Shown in pieces: positions 16,620 through 29,887 of a DNA stretch of 64,000 nt. Origin of the DNA: Couchioplanes caeruleus. GTDB taxonomy: Bacteria; Actinomycetota; Actinomycetes; Mycobacteriales; Micromonosporaceae. A program made the position numbers and the translations under genes. The stretch lies in the NCBI RefSeq assembly GCF_023499255.1, contig NZ_CP092183.1:7436501-7500500 (forward strand), in the 5' to 3' direction. Each line of letters begins with the position of its first letter. Position 1 is the first letter of the stretch. The notes beneath the pieces were generated by a model. That model was given only the letters and a program-made list of their open reading frames with translations. It searched no databases and was not told where the DNA came from.

Positions 16620-17525
16620 TCAGGCCAGGGAGAAGGCGATCCCGTCCAGGATGTCGTGCTCGCTGGCGACCACCGACAGCTTCCCGGCCCGCTCCATGAT
16701 CACCCGCAGGATGAGCGCCCCCGCGCCGATCACGTCGGCCCGGCCCGGGTGCATCACCGGCAGGTCGCGCCGGTCCGCCACGGTGGAGCCCAGCAGGTCG
16801 GCCGTCACCTTCGCCACGTCGTCGTACGGGATGCGGGCGTGGTGGATGCGGGCCGCGTCGTACTCCGGCAGGCGCAACGCCAGGGCCGCCACCGTCGTGA
16901 CCGAGCCCGCGAGCCCGACCAGCGTCATCGCGCCGCGGCCCGAGACCTTGCGCAGCGCGGCGTCGACCGCCCTGGTGATGTCGGCCTCCGCAGCCGCCAC
17001 CTCCGCCGGGGCGGGCGGGTCGCCGTGCAGGTGGCGCTCGGTCATGCGGACGCAGCCGATGTCCACCGAGACGGCGTGGTCCACCCGCTCGAAGCCCACC
17101 ACGAACTCGGTGGAGCCGCCGCCGATGTCGACCACCAGGTACGGCGGCTCCGCGTTCAGGCCGTTCACGGCGCCGGCGAAGGACAGCCGGGCCTCCTCCT
17201 CGCCGGAGATGACCTCCGGGTCGACGCCGAGCACCGTCCGGACCATCGAACGGAAGTCCTCCGCGTTGGAGGCGTCCCGGGACGCCGACGTGGCGCACAT
17301 GCGGACCCGGTCGACGCCCAGCTCGGCGATCTCCGCGGCGTACCCCAGCAGCGCCGCGCGGGTGCGTTCGACGGCCTCCGGCGCCAGCCGGCCGGTCCGG
17401 TCCACGCCCTCGCCCAGCCGGACGATCTCCATCCGCCGAGAGACGTCGGTCAGCGTCCCGCCGGCCACGTCGGCGATCAGCAGGCGGATCGAGTTGGTGC
17501 CACAGTCGATCGCGGCGACTCGCAC
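16620..17525 (-). CDS. ppx: Ppx/GppA exopolyphosphatase family protein
   Basis: A 301-residue ASKHA-fold phosphatase acting on polyphosphate or (p)ppGpp. Visible motifs are AAIDCGTNSIRLL (phosphate 1 loop), SGEEEARLSF, VVDIGGGSTE (phosphate 2 loop) and GLAGSVTT. The length matches the short actinobacterial form without the C-terminal HD part. GTG 17525 has a perfect AGGAGG seven bases upstream. It is the last gene of the ftsB-DUF501-argA-ppx operon, conserved in actinomycetes next to eno. Confidence 0.92.
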   Translation of the reverse strand: MRVAAIDCGTNSIRLLIADVAGGTLTDVSRRMEIVRLGEGVDRTGRLAPEAVERTRAALLGYAAEIAELGVDRVRMCATSASRDASNAEDFRSMVRTVLGVDPEVISGEEEARLSFAGAVNGLNAEPPYLVVDIGGGSTEFVVGFERVDHAVSVDIGCVRMTERHLHGDPPAPAEVAAAEADITRAVDAALRKVSGRGAMTLVGLAGSVTTVAALALRLPEYDAARIHHARIPYDDVAKVTADLLGSTVADRRDLPVMHPGRADVIGAGALILRVIMERAGKLSVVASEHDILDGIAFSLA

Positions 17526-17535
17526 GCCGGGCCTC

Positions 17536-18048
17536 CTAAAGGTGGAGCAACATCCTCGTGTTGCCGAGCGTATTCGGCTTCACCCGCTCCAGGTCGAGGA
17601 ACTCCGCGACGCCCTCGTCGTACGAGCGCAGCAGCTGCTCGTAGACCGCGTGCGGCACGGGCGCGCCGTCGATCTCCGCGAAGCCGAACGAGGCGAAGAA
17701 GCGGGTCTCGAAGGTCAGGCAGAAGACCCGGGCCACGCCGAGCTCCCGGGCGGCGTCGAGCAGGTCGGTGACGAGGCGGTGGCCGATCTTCCGGCCCCGG
17801 TACGCGGGATCGACGGCGACCGTACGGATCTCCGCCAGGTCCTCCCACATGACGTGCAGCGCGCCGCAGCCGACGACCCTGTCCTGGCCGGCGTCCACGG
17901 CCACCCAGAACTCCTGGACGCTCTCGTACAGGGTGACGGTGGCCTTGCTGAGCAGGCGCCGGTCCGCGGTGTACGTGTCCACGAGCGCGCGGATGGCCTT
18001 GATGTCCGCCGTACGGGCCCGGCGGATCTCGATCGGCACTGTGGTCAC
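17536..18048 (-). CDS. argA: Amino-acid (glutamate) N-acetyltransferase, GNAT fold
   Basis: A 170-residue GNAT protein closely resembling the short actinobacterial ArgA (Rv2747 type), which acetylates L-glutamate or glutamine with acetyl-CoA for arginine biosynthesis. Evidence: VQEFWVAVD, VVGCGALHVMWEDLAEIRT, VDPAYRGRKIGHRLV (the acetyl-CoA loop, R-x-x-G-x-G/K type) and FLDLERVKPNTLGN at the C-terminus. GTG 18048 overlaps the DUF501 stop by four bases, and ppx follows after ten bases. A more general GNAT function cannot be excluded, but the match over the whole length is good. Confidence 0.85.
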   Translation of the reverse strand: MTTVPIEIRRARTADIKAIRALVDTYTADRRLLSKATVTLYESVQEFWVAVDAGQDRVVGCGALHVMWEDLAEIRTVAVDPAYRGRKIGHRLVTDLLDAARELGVARVFCLTFETRFFASFGFAEIDGAPVPHAVYEQLLRSYDEGVAEFLDLERVKPNTLGNTRMLLHL

Positions 18049-18599
18049 CCGGCGTCAGCCGCCGTGGCGGACTCCGCGTCCGGCCGGCCGGCAGGCGTCC
18101 CGGACGGCTGCGCCTGCACACACGGGCCGCCGGCCCACCACGGCTCGACGGCCGCCCGCACCTCGTCGCCGAACGGGTTCACGCCCGGCCCGGCAGCCAG
18201 CGCGTGCCCGAGGTGCACGTGCAGGCACTTGACCCGGTCGGGCATGCCGCCGGCGGAGACCTTCTCGATCTCCGGCACGTGCTGCACGGCCTCGCGGCGG
18301 GCCAGATAGTCCTCGTGGGCGGCGCGGTACCGCTGCGCCAGCTCCGGGTCGGTGGAGAGCCGTTCCTGCATGTCCCGCATGACGCCGGCGGACTCGAGGC
18401 GGCTGCACGCCGCCGTCGCCCTCGGGCAGGTCAGGTAGAACATCGTCGGGAACGGGGTGCCGTCGTCCAGGCGGGGCTCGGTCTCCACCACGTCCGGATT
18501 GCCGCAGGGGCAGCGGTGCGCGACGGCGCGGGTGCCGCGGGGGCGGCGGCCGAGTTGCTCGGCGACGATCTCGAGATCGGTCTCGGAAGGAGTCGTCAT
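18045..18599 (-). CDS. DUF501 family protein
   Basis: A 184-residue cytosolic protein of unknown function, conserved in actinobacteria between ftsB/divIC and ppx. Typical features: VAHRCPCGNPDVV and a Cys-containing core (MFYLTCPRA), the VSAGGMPDRVKCLHVHLGHALAAG segment, which is the family hallmark, and a C-terminal Cys (GGPCV). Conserved Cys/His suggest metal binding, but this is not established. Its ATG abuts the ftsB stop without a gap. The last 20 residues (Thr/Ala/Pro-rich) are probably disordered. Confidence 0.92.
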   Translation of the reverse strand: MTTPSETDLEIVAEQLGRRPRGTRAVAHRCPCGNPDVVETEPRLDDGTPFPTMFYLTCPRATAACSRLESAGVMRDMQERLSTDPELAQRYRAAHEDYLARREAVQHVPEIEKVSAGGMPDRVKCLHVHLGHALAAGPGVNPFGDEVRAAVEPWWAGGPCVQAQPSGTPAGRPDAESATAADAG

Positions 18600-19223
18600 C
18601 TACTTTCGGGATTCTGCATTGGCTGCTGCGACGCTTCCCCACAGTGTGTCGTACCACCGGTCGGGGGCGCTCGCCACGGGCCGGCCCGCGTCCCGGGCGG
18701 CGCCCGCCGGGTCGTTCAGGACCAGCAGCGGGACCTCACCCGGGCGGACGTAGAAGAGCCGGTCACGGGCCTGGATGCGGACGTACTCGGGGTCCTTCCA
18801 CTTCTCGACCTCCTCCTCGAGCCCCTTGATGTCGTCCTGCTGCCTGGCCTGGTCGGCCTGCATCTGGGCGATCTGGGACTCCTGGGCGAGGTAGACCCGC
18901 ACCGGATAGGTGTACGCGAGGGCCAGCGCGACCAGCACGACGATCAGCACCGTGGCGCGACCGGTGAAAGCCTTGGGCCGGGTGGCAACCGTACGCTTCG
19001 TGGCGCCCGACGCGGCTGCCCGGCGCGCGGCGGCGGGCCTGCTGCCGGACCGGTTGAGGCTGCCGGTGGTGCGGGTTCCGACCGTACGGCGCGGCTCGAT
19101 GCGGGTGGCGCCGGTGTCGCGGGTGCGCGTGGGCCGGGCGCCACTGCGGACCCCCGGACGCCCCGCATGACCGGTGGAGCGGCGTGACGGCCCCTGACCA
19201 CTCGGTGTGCGGCGCTGCGTCAT
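18600..19223 (-). CDS. ftsB: Septum formation initiator FtsB/DivIC
   Basis: A 207-residue cell-division protein. A long Arg/Thr/Gly-rich cytoplasmic N-terminus (about 1-100) precedes a single membrane helix (TVLIVVLVALALAYTYPV, roughly 101-118), then an extracytoplasmic coiled coil (SQIAQMQADQARQQDDIKGLEEEVEKW) and the FtsB-type motif PEYVRIQARDRLFYVRPGE. It joins FtsL/FtsQ in the divisome. I chose ATG 19223, behind a GGGGAGGG-type ribosome site; the longer frame upstream lacks one. The basic N-terminal extension is larger than in E. coli but usual in actinomycetes. Confidence 0.9.
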   Translation of the reverse strand: MTQRRTPSGQGPSRRSTGHAGRPGVRSGARPTRTRDTGATRIEPRRTVGTRTTGSLNRSGSRPAAARRAAASGATKRTVATRPKAFTGRATVLIVVLVALALAYTYPVRVYLAQESQIAQMQADQARQQDDIKGLEEEVEKWKDPEYVRIQARDRLFYVRPGEVPLLVLNDPAGAARDAGRPVASAPDRWYDTLWGSVAAANAESRK

Positions 19224-19252
19224 CCCTGCCCTCCCCCGGCACTCGCCAAGAC

Positions 19253-19316
19253 CATGGAGTTGCGGCACCTGCTCTGCGGACACTATGCCCACAGGACGCG
19301 GAGCCACAACTCCATG
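19253..19316. repeat. Inverted repeat between eno and ftsB
   Basis: A 10-bp perfect inverted repeat (19253-19262 and 19307-19316), extended by three more pairs after one mismatch, encloses 44 bases in the gap after eno and before ftsB. It could end the eno transcript or frame the ftsB promoter. Confidence 0.5.
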
Positions 19317-19331
19317 ATCCGTGACCGGGCG

Positions 19332-20630
<1,299 letters not shown>

Positions 20631-20785
20631 TCATGTTCGTACGGATAATTCCTCAGACCGCGACCCTGCGGCCGACCACGACCCTGAGGGTATCGACCCG
20701 GGGTTCCCGGCGTGGCGGCGGCCGGTGAACTTCCGGCGGCACTTGCCTCAGGCGGGTGCGTGTCCTGCCGATCACCCGTGTTGCC

Positions 20786-21403
20786 ATGACTACCACCGCG
20801 CACCTCCCCGATGCCGGCTCGTACGTCGAGATGACCGCCTCCGACGAGCAGGCCGCCCGCGTCCGCGTCGTCCACGCCGAGGGCGCGGGCCTGACCCTGT
20901 CGGCGCCGCAGGCCGCCGTGCCCCCGGTGGGCACGCCGGTCACGCTGCGCTGGTCCGCCGCCCCGCGCGGCAGGTACGCCCTCCCGTGCGCCGTCGTCGG
21001 GATAGACGAGAACCGGGTGGTGCTGCGCGCCGCGGGCACGGCCGAGATCGAGCAGCAACGCCTCTTCGTCCGGGGCGGCGGTGGCGAGCGCATCATCATG
21101 CGCCGGCCGGGCTGGGACGACGCCCACGGCTGGATCCGCGACATCAGCGAACACAGCATGCGCGCGCACTTCGAGGGCACGAACGTGGTCGCGGGCGAGG
21201 AGCTGCAGCTGTGGATCCAGCTGGGCAGCGAGATCGTCGACATCCCGGCCGTGGCGTCCCGGGTGGCGATGCTGCCCCAGCAGGTGCCGCCGGGGCCGAT
21301 GTCGGTGGAGATCGTCGCGATCTTCGCCACGGACGAGAGCCAGGCCCGCATCATCCGGCGGTACGTGATGCGCCAGCAGCTGCTGAGCCGCACTCGCGCT
21401 TGA
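20786..21403 (+). CDS. PilZ-domain protein (YcgR-like)
   Basis: About 205 residues: an N-terminal beta-barrel-like domain (residues 10-90) resembling the YcgR N-domain, then a PilZ domain with RIIMRRPGW (the R-x-x-x-R cyclic-di-GMP arginines) and DISEHSM in place of the usual D/N-x-S-x-x-G. The Gly is lost, so cyclic-di-GMP binding is probable but weakened. Such proteins control flagella, cellulose or other surface processes. ATG 20786 was chosen; a GTG at 20756 in frame is possible. No clear ribosome site precedes either. The gene is divergent from eno and interrupts the mfd-eno synteny. Confidence 0.75.
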   Translation: MTTTAHLPDAGSYVEMTASDEQAARVRVVHAEGAGLTLSAPQAAVPPVGTPVTLRWSAAPRGRYALPCAVVGIDENRVVLRAAGTAEIEQQRLFVRGGGGERIIMRRPGWDDAHGWIRDISEHSMRAHFEGTNVVAGEELQLWIQLGSEIVDIPAVASRVAMLPQQVPPGPMSVEIVAIFATDESQARIIRRYVMRQQLLSRTRA

Positions 21404-21448
21404 GGTCTGCGCGGGGCTCGCTCTCAAGTGCCGCGCGGGACTGTCGAC

Positions 21449-21462
21449 TGAACGATCGTTCA
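21449..21462. promoter_or_regulatory. Perfect 14-bp palindrome TGAACGATCGTTCA, operator-like
   Basis: A perfect palindrome with TGAACG half-sites lies 66 bases upstream of the lipoprotein start and 45 bases after the PilZ gene. The sequence form resembles TetR-family operators of actinomycetes. No regulator gene is nearby. Confidence 0.55.
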
Positions 21463-21528
21463 ACAGCGGAGAGCGACCGGATGAATACCGGTTTGCGCGC
21501 GCTTGCGCACATCGGCAAAGGTGGGCTC

Positions 21529-22224
21529 GTGCCCTCCACCCGTCTCCGCCTCACGACGGCCGCCCTGCTCGCGCTCGCCGCCACGGCGGGCTGCTCGGAC
21601 CTCGACGACCCGGCGGCGCAGGGGCTCAGCCGCAACGACCTGGTCGCCGACCTCGCCGCGCAGCTCTCCAACGCGGCCGCCCTCACGTACGAGGCGACGT
21701 ACCAGCTACCCGGCGGCAAGACGGCGACCATCGCCCAGGCACAGAAGCCGCTCCGCTCCGCCTACGTGTACCCGGGCGGCAAGCTGATGGTGACCGCGGA
21801 CGCCACCACGGAATGCCGCACGACCACCAAGCCGGCCACCTGCACGATGACCGCCCCGGCCACCCCGACCAGCCCGCCCTCGCCGACCGTGTTCCGCGGC
21901 GCCGACGCCAGCGGCATGATCACCCCGGCCACGCTGCTGACGCTGCTCAACAAGGCGGTCCTCGACCCGGACGTCCAGGTCGACCAGCACGACACGACGA
22001 TCGCCGGCCGGCACGCCACCTGCGTGGAACTGACGGGCGTCGACGGCGCGGCCGCCCGCGACTTCCGCACGTGCGTCACCAACGAGGGGGTCCTGGGCAG
22101 CTTCAGCGGAATGCTGAACCAGACCAACGTCGACGTGGCGATGACCCACTACGCGGACCAGGTCGCGGAAGAGACGTTCAAGACACCCCCGGCCGCCAAA
22201 CTGATCGACCGCCGCGGCACCTGA
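21529..22224 (+). CDS. Lipoprotein, 231 aa, unknown function
   Basis: The protein begins with a lipoprotein signal: short basic n-region (STRLRLTT), hydrophobic core and lipobox LAATAGC at about residue 22, so it is probably anchored in the outer leaflet of the membrane. The mature part has a pattern of LppX/LprG-like actinobacterial lipoproteins (ALTYEATYQLPGGKTATIAQ, then a Thr/Pro-rich hinge and a C-terminal domain with two Cys, ATCVELTG and RTCVTNEG), but I cannot assign a family. GTG 21529 is preceded by AAAGGTGG; an ATG at 21481 would give 16 extra residues. A TetR-type palindrome lies upstream. Confidence 0.75.
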   Translation: MPSTRLRLTTAALLALAATAGCSDLDDPAAQGLSRNDLVADLAAQLSNAAALTYEATYQLPGGKTATIAQAQKPLRSAYVYPGGKLMVTADATTECRTTTKPATCTMTAPATPTSPPSPTVFRGADASGMITPATLLTLLNKAVLDPDVQVDQHDTTIAGRHATCVELTGVDGAAARDFRTCVTNEGVLGSFSGMLNQTNVDVAMTHYADQVAEETFKTPPAAKLIDRRGT

Positions 22225-22673
22225 CCGCCGGCGCCCCGCGCCGGCCCACTCGACGCGACGGGCACGCCTGGCGCGACGCCACCACACGAGCCGGACGGGC
22301 ACGCCGAGCGTGACGCCGGCACGCGAGGCCGAGGGACACACCACGGCGACCGGCACGCCAGGCCGACCGGCACGCCAGGCCGGATGCTGACCGCGCGATG
22401 AGCGGAACGGGCCGGACCGAGCGGGACACAACCGCGCGCCACGCAGGCCGGCCGCGCCGCCCGCGCCACTCCGCCGAAAGAGAGCGCCACGCCGACCAGG
22501 TCGCGCCGCGCAAAGGTCGCGCCGCGCAAAGGTCGCGCCGCGCAAAGGTCACGCCGCGCGAGGTCGTGCCGCGCCAAGGTCACGCCGCGCGAGGGTCTCG
22601 CCGCGCAAAGATCACCCGGGGCGGAGCAGGCCCGGCGGCACCCACAAAGGGTCGCGCCGGGCGGAAAGTGCCG
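22225..22673. other. Repetitive noncoding region between convergent genes
   Basis: These 449 bases between the lipoprotein and the DUF885 gene contain no gene I can support. They are made of short GC-rich repeats: a GGCACGCC-type motif recurs between about 22260 and 22380, and a 16-bp tandem array follows at 22499-22609. Open frames across it are repeats read in shifting frames and do not hold a constant phase. Confidence 0.7.
22499..22609. repeat. Seven tandem copies of a 15-17 bp repeat
   Basis: Units of the form GGTCGCGCCGCGCAAA start at 22499, 22515, 22531, 22547, 22562, 22578 and 22593. The first three are identical and the rest vary by a few bases and one-base length changes. There are no spacers, so it is not a CRISPR array. 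Since the unit is not a multiple of three, it is not a coding repeat. Confidence 0.85.
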
Positions 22674-24290
22674 CTAGACGCCGAGCAGCGTGCGGAGGTG
22701 GCGGGGTGGCGGCGAGCCGTGCGCCAGCATCGCGTCGTGCCAGGCCTTGGGGGTTGCGCCGAAGGGGCGGGCCGCTGCGATCGCTGCGACCTCCGTGTAG
22801 CCCACAAAGTACGTCGAGAGCTGGGTCGAGGTGAGAAGGGCGCGCTTCCATTTGCCCGCCGCCTCGCCCTCCTCCTGGAAGCCTCGCGTGGTCATCAACG
22901 CCATCGCTTCGGACTCCGGGAGGTCCTCACAGTGCACGAGCTGGTCGATGACCGCGTTGAGGCTCATCCGGAGCTGCATCTTGAGCTGCTGGAGGCGTAC
23001 GGGCAGACCGCCGAAGCCGAGGCCGGCCATCAGCTCCTCGGCGTAGACCGCCCAGCCCTCCACGAACGGGCCGGAGAAGCCGAGCGCGCGGACCCGGGTG
23101 CCGGCGCGGAAGCGGCGGGAGTGGGCGAGTTGCAGGAAGTGGCCGGGCATCGCCTCGTGCACGGTCAGGTTGCGCAGCATGTGGTCGTTGTATTCGCGGT
23201 AGAACGACTCGACGCGCTCGCGGGGCCAGTCGGCGGGGGCCGGGGCGATGCAGTAGAACGTCGGGACGTCCGCGGTCTCGAGCGGGCCGGGCGGGTCGCA
23301 GTAGGCGACGGCGACGCCGCGGGCGAACTCCGGCATCTCCTCGATCAGGCACGGGTCGTCGACGAGCGTCATCAGGTCGTGCTCGCGGACGAACTCGGTG
23401 GCCTCGGCCATGGTGACCTTCGCCAGGTCGACGATGGTGGACTCGTCGGGGTGCTCCGCGGCCAGCGTGCCGAGGGCGCGGCGTACGGTCTCGTCGGTGG
23501 CCGGGCCACCGACCAGCTCGGCCGCTGCCTCGCGCAGGGCGGCGCCGACCTCGTCGAGGTTGCGCTGCGCCCGGGCGAGGACCTCCGCGGCCGGCAGCTC
23601 GGTGTCGAGCGTGTGCCAGAGCCGGGCCTCCCAGAGCGGGCGTCCCAGCCGGGGGTCGCGGCCCGGCTCGCCGCTGTCCAGCCGGGCCCGCAGCCAGCCG
23701 TCGAACTCGGCGAGCGCGTCCAGCGCGGCGGCGGCCGCCGGTTCCACGGCCGGGCGCAGGCCGGGCGCCTCGGCGAGCAGGCCGGGCACCTGGTTGCGGA
23801 TCAGTGAGGCCGCGCCGGCGAACTGGCCGACCGCGATCTCGGCGTGCAACCGGGGCACGTCGCGCAGCACGGCCCGGGCGGTGGCGAGCGCGTCGGGCAC
23901 CGCGGCGAGCCGGCCCCCGAGGCTGGTGAGGCGCTCCTCGGCGGGCGCGAACGGGCGGGCGAGGAGCGCATGCAGCAGCGGGGCCGGGTTGTGCGCCAGC
24001 GGGTTCCACTCGTGCTCGCGCACGTCGGCGAGCTCGAACAGGCCGCGCTCCACGACGGCCGACAGGATCGCGTGATCGACCTGGTCCTGCTCGCCGAACG
24101 CGTCGGGGTCGATGCCGGCGAGGGCGTCGGCCGCGTCGCGCAGCATGGTGACCCGTTCGGCCACCGCGCCGGGCGAGCGGTCGGGCAGCCGGTCGTCGTA
24201 GCGGTGGTCGCCCGCATACGACGCCAGGGAGGGGTCGCTGGCGAGGATGGCGTCGACGATGCGCTCGGCGAGCGGGACGAACTCCGGCAT
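22674..24290 (-). CDS. DUF885 family zinc-dependent peptidase-like protein
   Basis: A 538-residue soluble protein of the DUF885 family. The zinc-binding signature VHEAMPGHFLQ (HExxxGH form; His378, Glu379, His384) is intact, with GWAVYAEELM further on supplying the expected third region. It lacks a signal peptide, so it is cytosolic, in contrast to secreted members. It is likely a carboxypeptidase-like metallopeptidase, substrate unknown. ATG 24290 starts 11 bases after the mazG stop; ATG 24320, overlapping mazG, is an alternative and neither has a strong ribosome site. It is probably the last gene of the mfd operon. Confidence 0.85.
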   Translation of the reverse strand: MPEFVPLAERIVDAILASDPSLASYAGDHRYDDRLPDRSPGAVAERVTMLRDAADALAGIDPDAFGEQDQVDHAILSAVVERGLFELADVREHEWNPLAHNPAPLLHALLARPFAPAEERLTSLGGRLAAVPDALATARAVLRDVPRLHAEIAVGQFAGAASLIRNQVPGLLAEAPGLRPAVEPAAAAALDALAEFDGWLRARLDSGEPGRDPRLGRPLWEARLWHTLDTELPAAEVLARAQRNLDEVGAALREAAAELVGGPATDETVRRALGTLAAEHPDESTIVDLAKVTMAEATEFVREHDLMTLVDDPCLIEEMPEFARGVAVAYCDPPGPLETADVPTFYCIAPAPADWPRERVESFYREYNDHMLRNLTVHEAMPGHFLQLAHSRRFRAGTRVRALGFSGPFVEGWAVYAEELMAGLGFGGLPVRLQQLKMQLRMSLNAVIDQLVHCEDLPESEAMALMTTRGFQEEGEAAGKWKRALLTSTQLSTYFVGYTEVAAIAAARPFGATPKAWHDAMLAHGSPPPRHLRTLLGV

Positions 24291-24300
24291 GGAGCGAAAT

Positions 24301-25266
24301 CTACTCGGCGGGTCCGACATTCTCTTGGGCCCGCACGTCATCGGCGTACGTCAGGGCCGCCTGGCGCAGCAGCGCCTCGGGGTCGAGGCCGTCGGCGCGG
24401 GCCTGCGCGACCAGGCGCAACAGGGCGGCGCCCAGGTCGTCGCCGGCCGGCAGCGGTACGGCCAGCCCGGCACGCTCCGTACGCTGGAGGATCTTCGCGG
24501 CCAGGGACAGCGCCGGCTGGCTCAGCGCGATGCCGTCCAGGACCGACTCCCGGGCCTTCTCCTCCTTCTTGATGCGCTCCCAGTTGTCGATGATGGCCTG
24601 GACACCGTCGACCTCCTCGCCCGCGAAGACGTGCGGGTTGCGGCGCACCATCTTGTCGACCAGCCCGCCGGCCACGTCGTCGACGGTCCAGCGCTCGTCC
24701 TCGGGCAGGTTCTCGGCGAGCCGGGCGTGCAGCACGACCTGCAGCAGCACGTCGCCCAGCTCCTCGCGCAGGGCGGCGAGGTCCTGCGACACGATCGCGT
24801 CGTACGCCTCGTAGCTCTCCTCGAGCAGGTACGGCGCGAGCGTCTCGTGGGTCTGCTGCCGCTTCCACGGGTCCCCGCCGGGCGACGCGAGCCGGTCCAT
24901 GACGGCGACCGCGTCGAGCAGCCGGGCGCCGGGCGGGTCCCAGGAGCCGTAGCAGAGTTCGAGTTCGGCCAGCGACGGTTCCCGGGCGAGCCGCAGCCCG
25001 AGCCGGCGGGCGAAGTCCTCGTCACCGGCGGCGCCGGCGAGCCACACCACCGTCGGGTGGGTGGCCAGCGCGGCGACGAGCAGTTCCGGGTCCGCCTCGA
25101 CGACCGTCACGGGTACGCCGGCCGAGCGCAGCGCGGTGGCCTGCTCGCTGTCGGCGCCGGCGTACACCGGTGAGCTGCGGACGAGGTCCCAGGCCGCCGC
25201 GGTGAGCAGACCGGCCGGGAGCCTCGGGGAGGTGACCAGCAGGACGATGCGCCCGGCGCCGGGCAT
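24301..25266 (-). CDS. mazG: MazG nucleoside triphosphate pyrophosphohydrolase
   Basis: A 321-residue MazG that hydrolyses NTPs or dNTPs to the monophosphate and PPi, clearing aberrant nucleotides. The N-terminal ~110 residues are the tetrapyrrole-methylase-like part seen in actinobacterial MazG (VVWLAGAAGDEDFARRLG). The MazG core has the magnesium motifs LLEESYEAYDAI and REELGDVLLQVVLHARLAE (EExxE and ExxD forms), with KMVRRNPHVF and NWERIKKEEK downstream. Its ATG overlaps the upstream SurA-like stop by one base (TGATG). It sits in the mfd-mazG order conserved in actinobacteria. Confidence 0.93.
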   Translation of the reverse strand: MPGAGRIVLLVTSPRLPAGLLTAAAWDLVRSSPVYAGADSEQATALRSAGVPVTVVEADPELLVAALATHPTVVWLAGAAGDEDFARRLGLRLAREPSLAELELCYGSWDPPGARLLDAVAVMDRLASPGGDPWKRQQTHETLAPYLLEESYEAYDAIVSQDLAALREELGDVLLQVVLHARLAENLPEDERWTVDDVAGGLVDKMVRRNPHVFAGEEVDGVQAIIDNWERIKKEEKARESVLDGIALSQPALSLAAKILQRTERAGLAVPLPAGDDLGAALLRLVAQARADGLDPEALLRQAALTYADDVRAQENVGPAE

Positions 25267-26054
25267 CAGGCGACGTCGGCCACGGCGGAGACGTCGGTGA
25301 CGTACGGGTCGCCGGACTCGTCGTCGCCGGCGAACGGCAGCACGATCAGCGGCACGTCCTTGCCGTCCGAGCCCTGGGCCGACAGCAGGACGACCTCCTG
25401 GTTGCCGTACCGCGGGTTGAGCTTGACCTTCTCGTCCGCCACGATCTTCGTCAGCTCGCCGCGCATCGCCGCATACGTCTCGAGCAGCGACTTGTTCTCC
25501 GGCGACAGCGTGTTCTTGAACTGCTCGAAGGTGGTGGAGGGGTCGGCGATGCCACCCTTGACCAGCCGGCTGTGCACGTCGCGCAGGTCGGCGTCGGTGA
25601 GCGTGACCGGCTTGACAGCGCCCTGCAGCGCGGTCCGCAGCCGGTACGTCTCCGTGTAGAGCCGCGTGTACTCCCACTGGGGCGAGTAGTTGCGGGCCTG
25701 GGCGACCTGCTCGACGGTCGGCGAGTCGGCGGCCTGCAGGTTGTGCTCCTTGGCCGACTTGCGCAGCACGTCGACGGTCAGCAGCGTGTTGAGCACGTCC
25801 TGCTGCTTGATCGGCATGGTGAGCGGCGGCAGCGGTTCGGCGGAGGCGCCCTTCTGCTGCTGCGCCTGCTCCCGCGCGGCGGTCAGCTCGTCGCGGACCT
25901 GGTCGTAGATGTCCTGCACCCGGTCCTCGGTGATGGTGCCGCCGCCCACATAGGCCGCCACGTCGGGCGACTGCTGGCAGGCGGCGAGGCCGGTGACGGC
26001 GAGGACGGCGACGACGGCCGTGGATGCGAGTCGGCGAGCACGCTGCATGGTCAT
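25266..26054 (-). CDS. SurA N-domain-like lipoprotein
   Basis: A 262-residue lipoprotein: basic start, hydrophobic core and lipobox VTGLAAC (Cys about residue 25), then a mostly helical domain with AYVGGGTITEDRVQDIYD, the opening typical of SurA/PrsA N-terminal chaperone domains. No PPIC (parvulin isomerase) domain follows, so it is probably a chaperone-like rather than an isomerase protein. It lies between mfd and mazG (7 bases and a 1-base overlap), a place where mycobacteria also carry lipoproteins. ATG 26054 follows GAGAGAG; the ATG two codons later is also possible. Confidence 0.8.
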   Translation of the reverse strand: MTMQRARRLASTAVVAVLAVTGLAACQQSPDVAAYVGGGTITEDRVQDIYDQVRDELTAAREQAQQQKGASAEPLPPLTMPIKQQDVLNTLLTVDVLRKSAKEHNLQAADSPTVEQVAQARNYSPQWEYTRLYTETYRLRTALQGAVKPVTLTDADLRDVHSRLVKGGIADPSTTFEQFKNTLSPENKSLLETYAAMRGELTKIVADEKVKLNPRYGNQEVVLLSAQGSDGKDVPLIVLPFAGDDESGDPYVTDVSAVADVA

Positions 26055-26061
26055 GACTCTC

Positions 26062-29697
<3,636 letters not shown>

Positions 29698-29887
29698 GAA
29701 AAAAGCTCTCCCGACAGGCACATCGAAAACCCCCGACGCCAGTTGGACGGGGGGTACGCCCCCAAGCTTAGTCCGCCACCCGGGGACGTCGGCGCGGCCG
29801 ACCGTTATCGGACAGCAAGTCCGACATCGTGCCATTCGGGTGGTCAAGACTGCCGGGCTGTTGTGGGGGATTGTCTGGGGAGGCAAT

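Noticed and set aside
22499..22609. Possible CRISPR array
   Set aside because: Units are 16 bp, directly adjacent and without spacers; no cas genes are present.
22180..22640. Minus-strand open frames with ARRDL/ARHDL-like repeats, resembling a pentapeptide-repeat protein
   Set aside because: The DNA unit is 15-17 bp, so the phase shifts at each copy and no frame keeps the A(D/N)LXX pattern; this is a noncoding tandem repeat.
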